Source: Lachnospiraceae bacterium (GTDB taxonomy: Bacteria > Bacillota > Clostridia > Lachnospirales > Lachnospiraceae). From it: DNA of 64,000 bases. The notes beneath the pieces are model-generated. The model saw only the letters and a list, made by a program, of their open reading frames with translations, ran no database searches and was not told the origin of the DNA. Made by a program: the position numbers and the translations under genes. This document shows positions 17,733 through 25,634 of this stretch, piece after piece. The stretch covers positions 124,001-188,000 of the forward strand of contig CAJTCV010000010.1 of NCBI GenBank assembly GCA_910574805.1, written 5' to 3'. Numbering within the stretch: position 1 is the stretch's first letter; the number at the start of each line of letters is the position of its first letter.

Positions 17733-17933
17733 ATTTATTTTTCCTCCATTGTCCTTTAAATAACAAAATACGGTAACAGGAATATTTCCGCTCCAGTATG
17801 GCTTTCTCAACTTTATCCAACAGGTCACTGGCAGCTTTGGGATTTTCAGCTTTTCAACGATATATGTTATCTTTTCGTTGAGATCCTCATAAAAAAGTGG
17901 CAGGTAACGTAACTTGTATTTCTTATCATACAT
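17733..17933 (-). pseudogene. RelE/ParE-family toxin, frameshifted and truncated
   Basis: The start overlaps the YefM-like antitoxin by 8 bp, the normal arrangement for toxin-antitoxin operons. The first 30 residues (KYKLRYLPLFYEDLNEKI...) match the RelE/ParE N-terminus. At a run of A (T-run 17843-17846 on the plus strand) the frame shifts: adding one base restores the family-like sequence NPKAASDLLDKVEKAILER. Even in the restored frame the C-terminal half with the catalytic or binding residues is missing. The toxin is therefore dead while its antitoxin stays intact. Confidence 0.7.
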
Positions 17934-18183
17934 TTATTTTCCTCCGCAGGTTCCCAAACACTTCCTCATGGGTCATTCTTCTGCTGTTCTCTGCGGCTGC
18001 CCGGTCAGCCTCGTCCAGTGCCGCCTCTACGCCATCTGTAAGACGAGAATACATATCCAGGCTGAGGACCACCATAGCGCCATAGCCGTTTTTTGTAAGA
18101 TATACCGGTTCCCCTTCATTCACCAGCCTTTCAATGTCCGGGAATTTATTTCTAAGGTCTGAAACAGGTCTAATCTGTATCAT
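17926..18183 (-). CDS. YefM/Phd-family antitoxin
   Basis: Antitoxin of 85 residues. The N-terminal Phd/YefM DNA-binding fold is clear (IRPVSDLRNKFPDIERLV..GEPVYLTKNGYGAMVVLSLDMY), followed by an acidic toxin-binding tail rich in Ala/Glu/Arg. Strong ribosome site AAGGAGGAGCG before the ATG. Upstream lie two direct repeats of ATTTTATCAT that could be autoregulatory half sites or AT-rich promoter sequence. The partner toxin gene downstream is broken, so today it may act only as an orphan repressor. Confidence 0.87.
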   Translation of the reverse strand: MIQIRPVSDLRNKFPDIERLVNEGEPVYLTKNGYGAMVVLSLDMYSRLTDGVEAALDEADRAAAENSRRMTHEEVFGNLRRKINV

Positions 18184-18265
18184 ACATCGCTCCTCCTTAT
18201 CTTAATTTTATCATAATTTTATCATTTCTTTTATTCTACCTGATTATACAATAAAAACAGGATAG

Positions 18266-18677
18266 AATGAGGACCTTTGGCCTTTCGACCCGGATTTTTG
18301 GGAGCGGGATTTGGTCGAGACTACAACAGACGTGGAGGCTCTGGTTGAGCCGTTTTCCGAGGGAGTAACGATAGGGGAGGGACTGAAGGAATTTTTTCCG
18401 CAGGGCCTGGAAAAACCCTGCAACGCAGCAATTTTGGTTTATAATTATAAGTATGATCCAGAAGAAAGCATCCCCAATCCCAATGCGCCAGTGACTTTTT
18501 TAGGTTCGGTTCCATGTGATTTGGATTGATGCACAACTTCCAGTTTGCTCTTTTTATATATCTGAAAACCTGCTTAAAGTGGCATGGACGTCTTATGAAT
18601 CGGTCGGAAATGGAGATTGGGAGTACCTGGAGAAAAAGGCTTATGATATCTCGCTTGCCGAAAATGCTTTTCAGTGA
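18266..18677 (+). pseudogene. broken small gene, possible immunity-type protein
   Basis: One open stretch begins right after a stop with no usable ATG/GTG (only TTG at 18311) and reads ...DLWPFDPDFWERD...NAPVTFLGSVPCDLD before stopping at about 18529. A second coherent piece in another frame (ISENLLKVAWTSYESVGNGDWEYLEKKAYD...) runs to a stop at 18677. Joining the two by one frameshift would give about 135 residues, typical of small immunity proteins. I do not recognise the family with certainty. The adjacent SUKH gene supports an immunity-gene setting. Confidence 0.4.
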
Positions 18678-18749
18678 CAGGTTTGTTTGGGATTGTTCGG
18701 CATTATAAACAAAGAGGACGACAAAAGGGAATATGGAGGTCTGAGTTAT

Positions 18750-19322
18750 ATGAATATCTCCTTAATTGACGAATATGTGTATTTAGTTCTGGTCGATAAT
18801 GGCTGGACAGAAAAAAGGGATTTTCTTTTAGCAGATAGCTGGATAGAGAAAATAGAACGAAAAAGTAATATGCAATGTTTTGAGTATGCAAGGAAAATTT
18901 TACACCTGTTCGGCGGAATAAAATTTAAAGAGTTCTCACCGAAAACCGGACAATATTTTCTGGAGAAATGTGGCGGTGATGTCAACCGTTTAGAGAAAGG
19001 GTATTTGCGTGCCCTGGAGCGGTTGAATAATTTAAGCGAAAAGAAATCGATTGATACCTATCATGGAGCAACGTTTATCTTTGATGCGTGGACTGCTTTT
19101 TTAGACTTTGAAATCGTAATGGATTTGAAAACGGCAGAACAGGTGGTCGGTGAAAAACTGTTTCCCATAGGCACTGTTGAACCGGATGGAATAACCTGTG
19201 CCGCTGAAAGTGGAAACATTTACACTCTATTTGATGACAGTATTTTCTTATCAGGTGATTGTATAGAAAACTATTTGAATATGTTGTTTATCCATGGACG
19301 AAAACCGAAACGACTAATGTAA
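18750..19322 (+). CDS. SUKH-3-like immunity domain protein
   Basis: Predicted cytoplasmic protein of 190 residues. I start at ATG 18750 because GGAGG lies 9 bases upstream; a longer frame back to 18687 has no ribosome site. Family signs: an early W in 'VDNGWTEKRD', helix 'CFEYARKILHLFGGIKF', the late 'GEKLFPIGTVEPDG' and 'AAESGNIYTLFDDSIFLSGDCIENYLNML'. These fit the SUKH-3 pattern in which such proteins neutralise contact-dependent or polymorphic toxins. No toxin gene is present nearby, so it is an orphan immunity candidate. Family assignment is by eye and moderately sure. Confidence 0.6.
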   Translation: MNISLIDEYVYLVLVDNGWTEKRDFLLADSWIEKIERKSNMQCFEYARKILHLFGGIKFKEFSPKTGQYFLEKCGGDVNRLEKGYLRALERLNNLSEKKSIDTYHGATFIFDAWTAFLDFEIVMDLKTAEQVVGEKLFPIGTVEPDGITCAAESGNIYTLFDDSIFLSGDCIENYLNMLFIHGRKPKRLM

Positions 19323-19469
19323 AATAGCAGTTTCCATTTATTGGGTAGAAGGTAAGGCTCATAATCCTATCCGTTCCCTTGACGCCAAAGTCAACGGCAT
19401 ATAAATGATGGATGGGATGCTGGATCATGTATTTTGATATTTGCAAAGAAGGAGAGGGTTGCAGGTGTG

Positions 19470-19865
19470 GTGAAACAGAAAAGACTGTTTATGATTTCCT
19501 TACTGCTGCTTATGCTGACAGGGTGCGGAATGATGGATAAGGCCAGTGATGCGCTGGGCAATTTTAGTGACGAATACGGAGATGACATCATGCAGGCGAT
19601 TGATGATCTGCAAAATGCAGAGTATCAAGACGGCTCATTTGAAAATAATCTGGAATCAGCACGGGAGTACCTGCTGACACAGATGCAGGAGAAATATGGG
19701 ATAGAATTTTCTGTTGCAGGGAGGGAAGATCTGAAAAACTACGGGCCATTCCATGGGGCAACCTACTTCTGCGAAGTTTCTCCGGTAGATGCCCCGGAAC
19801 AGATCGCAACAGCAGTTGTTTCACCCATGACCACGATAAAAGGGCCACTGCAGAAAACCTGTTAA
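19470..19865 (+). CDS. small lipoprotein, C-terminus probably frameshifted
   Basis: A GTG start at 19470 is preceded by AAGGAGAGG; an ATG at 19434 is upstream of that site. The product has a lipoprotein signal peptide with lipobox MLTGC (Cys lipidated), then a helical acidic region and the segment KYGIEFSVAGREDLKNYGPFHGATYFCEVSP. The frame ends shortly after TAVVSPMT in a low-quality tail, and the following DNA in another frame continues a plausible protein sequence, so the true C-terminus may be lost. Function unknown; outward-facing membrane lipoprotein. Confidence 0.5.
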   Translation: MKQKRLFMISLLLLMLTGCGMMDKASDALGNFSDEYGDDIMQAIDDLQNAEYQDGSFENNLESAREYLLTQMQEKYGIEFSVAGREDLKNYGPFHGATYFCEVSPVDAPEQIATAVVSPMTTIKGPLQKTC

Positions 19866-20340
19866 AGAAACTCCAAGAGCTTTCGGAGGATGACTGCAAG
19901 GAGCTGATCTGTGATATTCAGAGAAACTATCCGCCTGCCCTGGAAAGCAAGGACTGTTGGGGAGATGATTGCTGTAGCAAGACAGGAATCCGGTGCCATG
20001 AAACTAGAAGGGCATGATATTATGGCGCTGGAACGCTTTGACCCGGAAGTAAGGCATATGATTGTGTTTGACGTGCTTTCAGATAGAGCGTCCGTAGGGG
20101 ATATAGGCGATAGAATGCGGCTGTTTCTGACAGAATCCGGATACCAAAAGGCGTTGGAGAACCAAAACAAAGCTTTCATCCAAATTCTGAACCATGCGGG
20201 AGTAATACAGGGACATTTACGGTATGACCGGACAGACAGGGATCTATGATGTGAAAATCTATATGACCGGAAAGAATACAGATAAAGGAAATCCATTGAA
20301 CCATACGGGATTTTGTGGTATTATGAATATGGAGAGATAT
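19823..20340 (+). pseudogene. multi-frameshifted gene remnant of unknown function
   Basis: Three reading frames in succession carry coherent protein-like sequence: ATAENLLKKLQELSEDDCKE (about 19823-19950), then GEMIAVARQESGAMKLEGHD...FLTESGYQKALENQ (about 19950-20249), then TGIYDVKIYMTGKNTDKG (about 20230-20340). No single frame covers it and there is no clear start. I do not recognise the family. This marks 18.2-20.3 kb as a degraded patch. Confidence 0.4.
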
Positions 20341-20353
20341 ATGTGTAAGGCAG

Positions 20354-21235
20354 GTGATATCATTGATGGAACATAATGCAGAAATTTCAGAAAATACACA
20401 ACAGGAATCCGTTCCTGTAATGAAACGTACTATTAAAGACAGCGTTTTTACAAATCTTTTTAAAGATAAAAAGTATTTGATACAGTTATATCAGGCACTT
20501 CACCCGGATGATAAACAAACTACCGAAAATGATATAAAAGATATCACTATCAATAATGTTCTTGTCGATGATATCTATAATGATCTGGGATTTTCAGTAG
20601 GTAACCGGCTTTTGATACTGATTGAGGCTCAAGCCACATGGACAGTAAATATTTTGTTCCGTATTCTTATGTATCTTGTACAGACATATCGGGAATATTT
20701 TAGAGTAACAGAGCAGGATATTTATAACAGTACAAAATTGAAAATGCCAAAGCCTGAATTATATATCATATATACGGGAAACAGAAAGGAACGGCCAGAG
20801 GAAATATCTTTTTCAGAAGAGTTTTTTGGTGGAGAAGATATTTGCATAGATGCGAGAGCTAAAATTATCTATGATGGAAAAGAAGGCGATATTATCCATC
20901 AGTATGTGACATTTTCCAAAGTATGCCAGGAACAGGTGTCAATCCATGGAAGGACCAGAAAGGCTATACAAGAAGCAATCCGCATCTGCAAAGACAGGAA
21001 TGTGCTGAAGGAATATCTTGAAAGTAAAGAAAAGGAGGTTGTCAATATGATGATGGAGTTATATGATCAGGAAGAAGTGATGCGCTCTTATGTAAAAAGC
21101 AAAGAGCATGATACAAAAGTTGAAACAGCCAAACGATATTTGTCGCTTGGGAAATTATCCTTTGAAGAAATTGCGATTGGTTCTGGTTTGTCTATAGAAG
21201 AAGTGGAGGAACTGGCTGGCCTGCAACTGGCATAA
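20354..21235 (+). CDS. Rpn-family PD-(D/E)XK nuclease / putative transposase
   Basis: Protein of 293 residues of the recombination-promoting nuclease (Rpn, YhgA-like) superfamily, often labelled PD-(D/E)XK nuclease family transposase. Visible: N-terminal KDSVFTNLFKDKKYLIQLYQALHP, the core NDLGFSVGNRLLILIEAQATWT with the D...EAQ active-site pattern, LMYLVQTYREYF, and PKPELYIIYTGN. The C-terminal part is helical and charged, ending in a predicted helix-turn-helix-like 'SFEEIAIGSGLSIEEVEELA'. The start is either GTG 20354 or ATG 20366; ribosome sites are weak for both. It ends at a strong bidirectional terminator shared with the convergent defence operon. Such genes are scattered in Clostridia genomes and are not reliable mobile-element ends. 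Confidence 0.8.
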   Translation: MISLMEHNAEISENTQQESVPVMKRTIKDSVFTNLFKDKKYLIQLYQALHPDDKQTTENDIKDITINNVLVDDIYNDLGFSVGNRLLILIEAQATWTVNILFRILMYLVQTYREYFRVTEQDIYNSTKLKMPKPELYIIYTGNRKERPEEISFSEEFFGGEDICIDARAKIIYDGKEGDIIHQYVTFSKVCQEQVSIHGRTRKAIQEAIRICKDRNVLKEYLESKEKEVVNMMMELYDQEEVMRSYVKSKEHDTKVETAKRYLSLGKLSFEEIAIGSGLSIEEVEELAGLQLA

Positions 21236-21263
21236 TTATATAAAAATTATATTTTCTGAAAAT

Positions 21264-21301
21264 AAAAGCAGGATAACTAACATACAAGGTATCCTGCTTT
21301 T
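21264..21301. terminator. bidirectional intrinsic terminator
   Basis: Perfect 12-bp stem (AAAAGCAGGATA paired with TATCCTGCTTTT), 14-base loop, T-run on both strands. It separates the rpn-like gene (plus) from the ATPase/nuclease operon (minus), which converge here. Confidence 0.85.
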
Positions 21302-21333
21302 GTTCTAAGCAAACTGTATTTTGTAAAAAGTCT

Positions 21334-23013
21334 TTAAAAAACGGTAAATATTTCTGATATTTCTTGTTCATAAGAGGTATATTCCACTTTGCTAAATAGA
21401 TGATTCTGTGGATTTTCCAGAAGTATAATATTCACACCTGGAATGCTATTAGCTGTTTCTTTTCCTTCTATTGACGCAATAATAATTTGATTTTCTGTTT
21501 TATCCCATGTCAATAACGTGCGGATAACTGAGTCCAGATGCTCTTTGTCCTGTTCTAGAACATTAGGTGAATCAATTACTAAGGGGAAAGAAATCATATC
21601 TGGACATTTTTTCTTTTGTGTTTGTACAAAAGATAACATTTGTGCAACTTTACACCTTGGACCATAAGCACCGCTTGCAATGATTGCGGTTCCTGGTTCT
21701 ATTTCTTCTTCCACTTGGTCTTTTGGAACATCAAGGTCCATCAAAAGTTTTGACAGATTAGTTTGATATATATTATTTGTTTGGGCTCTTTCTTCATTAT
21801 AGCTTGCCAGTTGTTTCCTAATATCTGAAGTTTCTTTCCCTAATCGCTCTATTTCCGCAATATTGGCACCCACTTTGGTTTGATATTCCAGTAATAGCTG
21901 CTGTGTTGCTTTGGATTTCAAATAAGCATTATAAATCTCCTGATTATCCGCAAGTGATTTCTCATAAAATTGTAATAAATCTTGTTTTTCAGAAAATTTA
22001 TTTTTCAGCTTTGCAATTCTTTTTTCTAATTTGTTAATATCATCGGTAATATTTGTATAGTCATCATGCAACGATTCTAATAAATACATTTTTTCAAGTT
22101 TTTGTTTCATAGAACGCTCAAAAAACATTCCGCATCGTGGACATTCTACAATCTCTTCTTCATTCTCATTACCTATTGGAACTTTTTTCTTAATATATTT
22201 TGCAAGAACCTCCTTATCATGAATTAGCTGTATATACTCATCTTCTGCTTCCACTAAGGCACTTCTTGATTTTGCAATATCTTCAAGTATCTTTTTTATT
22301 TCGTCTTGACGAGTATTTATCGCACGCTCCAACGAAGTAACATCAAAGGACATTTGAGTATCATCCAATCCATTTTGAAGCGTTTCTATTACTGTTAAAT
22401 ATTTTTGATTATCATTTGATAATTGGGTCATCTTTCTCTCGTTAGCCTTTTGCAGTTTGCTTTTTCGGACATAATCGTTATCAAACACACCCAGATGGAA
22501 GAAATAACTATTTTTTCGTTGTGGTAAATCAAATTGGCCCATTCTATCAAAAGAAAAAGAATTTACGGACCATCCATTCTCTTGATCGACATAATACGGC
22601 ATATAATAAAATGCCGGAGGACATTTTGTTATTGTCCCCAGTGCATCTTTACCAACCAAATTGATTTGAAGTTTAAAAATATCTTCCAGAGTATCTCTTA
22701 GTTCTTCAACAGATATATACTTTTTTACAAATTCTCCATTCTTATATAAAACAAAGCTTCTATTCAAACGGCAAACTCTAAATTTACTATTATCTACTAT
22801 AAAATCAATGTACGTTAAAAGATTAACAGCTTTAATTGGTTTAGGGAAGAAAACTTCTGCCCCTAAGGTATAGTAAATTGATTTCATGATAACAGATTTG
22901 CCCAAATGATTCCTGTCACTTGTAAGCAAATTTTTGCCTTCTGAAAAATGTATTCTTTTTGCCTCTTTATTCGTTAAATCGACTATTGTTATTGACGTAA
23001 TAATTAAATTCAT
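21334..23013 (-). CDS. SMC/Rad50-like ATPase with zinc-hook CxxC (defence operon gene 2)
   Basis: ABC-type ATPase of 559 residues with a short coiled-coil arm. Walker A-like NHLGKS at residues 35-40, two coiled-coil stretches (about 185-270 and 300-430) broken by a C291-P-R-C294 hook, a signature-like ASGAYGPRCK (446-455), and a Walker B region FPLVIDSPNVLEQD (about 476-489). This matches SMC-like ATPases with a Rad50-style hook found in Lamassu and ABC-three-component defence systems. The 4-bp overlap (ATGA) with the upstream nuclease gene indicates translational coupling. Known: in Lamassu the SMC protein senses foreign DNA ends and releases a nuclease effector. That this pair does so is inference. 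The AT-rich coding contrasts with the GC-rich transfer genes next door. Confidence 0.82.
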   Translation of the reverse strand: MNLIITSITIVDLTNKEAKRIHFSEGKNLLTSDRNHLGKSVIMKSIYYTLGAEVFFPKPIKAVNLLTYIDFIVDNSKFRVCRLNRSFVLYKNGEFVKKYISVEELRDTLEDIFKLQINLVGKDALGTITKCPPAFYYMPYYVDQENGWSVNSFSFDRMGQFDLPQRKNSYFFHLGVFDNDYVRKSKLQKANERKMTQLSNDNQKYLTVIETLQNGLDDTQMSFDVTSLERAINTRQDEIKKILEDIAKSRSALVEAEDEYIQLIHDKEVLAKYIKKKVPIGNENEEEIVECPRCGMFFERSMKQKLEKMYLLESLHDDYTNITDDINKLEKRIAKLKNKFSEKQDLLQFYEKSLADNQEIYNAYLKSKATQQLLLEYQTKVGANIAEIERLGKETSDIRKQLASYNEERAQTNNIYQTNLSKLLMDLDVPKDQVEEEIEPGTAIIASGAYGPRCKVAQMLSFVQTQKKKCPDMISFPLVIDSPNVLEQDKEHLDSVIRTLLTWDKTENQIIIASIEGKETANSIPGVNIILLENPQNHLFSKVEYTSYEQEISEIFTVF

Positions 23014-24077
23014 CTTATTTCACCCCCATAACAATATCTATGTATCAAAATCATTATAAGCACTTTAAGATAATATTCATCTGCATATGCCATGGAAACT
23101 ATATCCTCAGATTTTGCCTGATCATATACATCAGACAAAATATTGGGCATATCATCGACTCCAGATTCATTTACCTTTTCAATCAGTTTTGATAATGCTT
23201 GCTTGGTTTTTACAAATGCAGCAGTATCCGAATACATATCCATTTTAATTTGTGAATATTGAGACACACATTTTCTACGTTCTGAAACAGACAAAATATT
23301 AAAATCTGTATACAGCTTATCAAGAGTGGGAATCTGTATTGCTAATCCGCAGGATATAACACTCTTTATATCTTGACTTTTAACACCTTTTTGCTTGAAA
23401 ATTTCTTCAATATCTGTACATTTTTCATCAATTTCATTTTTAAACTTATCATCCAACTCATTATATAATAACTTATATATAGATTTTACTGTGGCAACTT
23501 GCAGGTTAGGATCTTTATCCAGCAAAAAGTTTTCAAATTCATGTTCTACTTCTTCTTTATGCCCCTTAGTAGAAAGAGAAGAACGAATAAAATAAAATTT
23601 GGATAAATCCACATCCTCTTCTTTTATATTTTGTCCTTTAGCTATTGCTTTCCGGATTTTATTTATATTGTTTTGTATACTTTTTTCATCTAAAGATGTT
23701 TTTGTATTCGGAAAAACAATTTCCTGTTTATTCACTACATCTGTATTACATACTACAGACGCACTTCCAACAAATCCCTTGTATTTTTCGGCATTATTAT
23801 ATAGCTTCTGATACCATTCATCCTTTATTATGGCATTAAGAGAATACTGTTTGTCAGAAGACTTCGTTTTGACTTGATATAAATGTATTTCTGATGGGGC
23901 ATCTGGGTTACAAATTATGGAAACATCTTCAATATAATCCATCATCACCAGAAAATCTGTTGAGTAAAAGTCCATAATTAGCTGTATGGCATAACTAATT
24001 TGTACAGTAAGCCTATTTTTTGTTCGAGAACCCGCAATTTCCTTTTGTGATTCTGAAATCCTATCTTTTAAAGACAT
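23010..24077 (-). CDS. Cap4/DUF4297-type dsDNA endonuclease (defence operon gene 1)
   Basis: Protein of 355 residues. The N-terminus shows the DUF4297 (Cap4 nuclease) pattern: GSRTKNRLTVQISYAIQLI, acidic D51 in MMDYIEDVSI, and the catalytic-type Q68-V-K70 in HLYQVKTK, i.e. a D...QxK PD-(D/E)XK core. The remaining two thirds is helical with no recognised sensor domain. It is shorter than CBASS Cap4 proteins that carry a SAVED domain, and no cyclase gene is nearby, so CBASS is unlikely. Strong ribosome site (GAAGGAGGGG). It is first in a two-gene operon with the zinc-hook ATPase. This fits a Lamassu-like or ABC-3C-like anti-phage pair; no third component is seen. Confidence 0.8.
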   Translation of the reverse strand: MSLKDRISESQKEIAGSRTKNRLTVQISYAIQLIMDFYSTDFLVMMDYIEDVSIICNPDAPSEIHLYQVKTKSSDKQYSLNAIIKDEWYQKLYNNAEKYKGFVGSASVVCNTDVVNKQEIVFPNTKTSLDEKSIQNNINKIRKAIAKGQNIKEEDVDLSKFYFIRSSLSTKGHKEEVEHEFENFLLDKDPNLQVATVKSIYKLLYNELDDKFKNEIDEKCTDIEEIFKQKGVKSQDIKSVISCGLAIQIPTLDKLYTDFNILSVSERRKCVSQYSQIKMDMYSDTAAFVKTKQALSKLIEKVNESGVDDMPNILSDVYDQAKSEDIVSMAYADEYYLKVLIMILIHRYCYGGEIR

Positions 24078-24123
24078 TTGTTCCCCTCCTTCCCCTTATA
24101 ATTTTTCACAACTCAATAGGATT

Positions 24124-24152
24124 ATTCTACCATAAACTACCTTTAATTACAA
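24124..24152 (-). promoter_or_regulatory. promoter of the nuclease/ATPase operon
   Basis: Reading leftward: TTGTAA, 17-base spacer, TAGAAT, about 50 bp upstream of the nuclease start. No operator dyad is obvious. Confidence 0.5.
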
Positions 24153-24208
24153 TTCACTTGCCATAATAGTTTACTATATAGCGTTAATGAAGTTAGTCAA
24201 AAATTCCT

Positions 24209-24248
24209 ATTGGCACGAAATTGGCACAATTCCGCACAAAATTGGCAC
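24209..24248 (+). repeat. phased ATTGGCAC direct repeats
   Basis: ATTGGCAC occurs at 24209, 24220 and 24241, with a degenerate copy (ATTCCGCAC) near 24229, so the array has a period of about 11 bp, one helical turn. It lies between the defence operon and the leader of the transfer operon. Possible roles: regulator binding site, integrase arm site at the left side of the element, or part of oriT. None can be chosen from sequence alone. Confidence 0.6.
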
Positions 24249-24331
24249 GGTTCTGCTCTTTCCCCGTAAATAGGGATATGTTACACTAAATATGCTTAAA
24301 ACTGCACCCAAAAGCAATCCGGGCTGGCATG

Positions 24332-24358
24332 GCACCTTTCCAAAGAGGTGCTTTTTTT
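24332..24358 (+). terminator. intrinsic terminator 1 in transfer-operon leader
   Basis: Stem GCACCT/AGGTGC with an 8-base loop and a run of seven T. It is followed 55 bp later by a second terminator, before the first transfer gene, which suggests attenuation of the whole operon. Confidence 0.75.
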
Positions 24359-24412
24359 GCGTCTCTGACCGCAGAGCCGACTTTTCCCTGCCTCCCGTCC
24401 GGAAGAAAGAAG

Positions 24413-24441
24413 ACCATGCCCGTTCCCGTGGCATGGTTTTT
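24413..24441 (+). terminator. intrinsic terminator 2 in transfer-operon leader
   Basis: Stem ACCATGCC/GGCATGGT (8 bp), loop of nine bases, T-rich tail. It lies 41 bp upstream of the VirB2-like gene start, inside its leader rather than after a gene. Confidence 0.75.
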
Positions 24442-24481
24442 CTTTTTCACAACCAAATCTTATTTAAAGGAGGTCCACAAA

Positions 24482-24874
24482 TTGAGACTGAAAAACAAAC
24501 TGCAGACACCTGCCCCGGCAGGCAAAAAGCCCAAAGCCAGGTTCTCCCCCGCGAAAGCCGCCTACTATGTATTCCTGAGTTTTATGATGTTCCTGATGGC
24601 CACGCAGCCGGTCTATGCCTCGGATGTATGGACGAAGACCACGGAGATCATGAAGGACGTCTACAACCAGATTGTGCTCATCTCCACCGTGGCTACTATT
24701 GTCACCGCTTCAGTAGCCCTGCTGATGATGAACTTCTCCCGCTCCGGCCGCACGGTGGACGAAAGCCGCGCATGGCTGAAGCGCATCTGCATCACCTGGG
24801 CGATCTTAAACGGCCTGGGGTTCATCATGGCCTACATCACCCCGTTCTTTGCGGATGGCAAGTGGAGCGGCTGA
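24482..24874 (+). CDS. VirB2/TrbC-like small membrane protein of the transfer channel
   Basis: A TTG start at 24482 follows AAAGGAGGTCCACAAA; in-frame starts further left lie inside the leader terminators. The 130-residue product has a basic N-terminus, a cleavable hydrophobic segment (AYYVFLSFMMFLMATQPVYA), then two membrane helices (IVLISTVATIVTASVALLMM and ICITWAILNGLGFIMAYI). That layout, position directly before the TrbL/VirB6-like gene, and ICE context fit the pilin-like VirB2/TrbC subunit. Family assignment is by topology and synteny, not by strong motifs. Confidence 0.65.
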   Translation: MRLKNKLQTPAPAGKKPKARFSPAKAAYYVFLSFMMFLMATQPVYASDVWTKTTEIMKDVYNQIVLISTVATIVTASVALLMMNFSRSGRTVDESRAWLKRICITWAILNGLGFIMAYITPFFADGKWSG

Positions 24875-24896
24875 TGCCGGAAAGGAGTGATCATTT

Positions 24897-25607
24897 ATGG
24901 GTATTTTAGACGGCATTGTGGAGTGGATTGCCGAACAGGTAATGAACGGCCTTGACCTTATAACCACCTCGGTCCTTGGGGCGCTGGGCTGTGACATGAC
25001 CGTGTTCCTCCGTTACTTCCCTGCCGCCGAGACCATGTATAAGGTCTTTGTGGCGCTGGCTATCGGCATCATCCTTTTAAACTGGGTATGGCAGCTGTTT
25101 AAGAACTTCGGCCTGGGAGCCGGCATTGAGGCGGAGGACCCGGTGCGCCTGAGCATCCGCTCCGTCCTCTTCATCCTGCTGGCCTATTTCTCGGACGGGA
25201 TCGTGGATACTGTCTTAAAGATTGGCGGAACCCCCTATCACTGGATCATGGATTCTGACCTGCCCGCTTTAAGTTTCGCGGACTTTAATTCGGTGATGTT
25301 GGCTATCATCGGTGTCTGCGCCAACGGTGCGGTGGCGCTGATCACGCTGATTATCGTTCTGATTCTGGCATGGAACTACCTGAAGCTCCTTTTGGAAGCG
25401 GCAGAGCGGTATGTCCTTTTGGGGGTACTGGTCTACACAGCGCCCGTGGCATTTTCCATGGGAGCCTCCCAGTCCACCTCCAACATTTTTAAGTCCTGGT
25501 GCCGGATGTTCGGCGGGCAGGTGTTCCTCCTGCTCATGAACGCCTGGTGCCTGCGGCTGTTCACAAGCATGGTCGGGGCGTTCATCGCAAACCCGCTCTC
25601 ACTGTGA
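24897..25607 (+). CDS. TrbL/VirB6-like polytopic conjugation protein
   Basis: 236-residue membrane protein with about five or six hydrophobic helices (e.g. VFVALAIGIILLNWVWQLF, GAVALITLIIVLILAWNYL, YVLLGVLVYTAPVAFSMG, FGGQVFLLLMNAWCLRLF). The segment around ERYVLLGVLVYTAPVAF and the 'SWCRMFGGQ' turn are typical of the TrbL/VirB6-type inner membrane component in Firmicute ICEs. Good ribosome site (AAGGAGTGATCATTT). It lies 22 bp after the pilin-like gene in the transfer operon. Confidence 0.78.
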   Translation: MGILDGIVEWIAEQVMNGLDLITTSVLGALGCDMTVFLRYFPAAETMYKVFVALAIGIILLNWVWQLFKNFGLGAGIEAEDPVRLSIRSVLFILLAYFSDGIVDTVLKIGGTPYHWIMDSDLPALSFADFNSVMLAIIGVCANGAVALITLIIVLILAWNYLKLLLEAAERYVLLGVLVYTAPVAFSMGASQSTSNIFKSWCRMFGGQVFLLLMNAWCLRLFTSMVGAFIANPLSL

Positions 25608-25634
25608 GAAAAATAGAAAGGAATGACAATAACC

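Noticed and set aside
20354-21235. Rpn-family gene as evidence for an insertion sequence
   Set aside because: No terminal inverted repeats or target duplication flank it; the family is widespread outside typical transposons.
23010-24077. CBASS effector
   Set aside because: Nuclease domain is Cap4-like, but there is no SAVED domain recognisable and no nucleotidyltransferase gene nearby.
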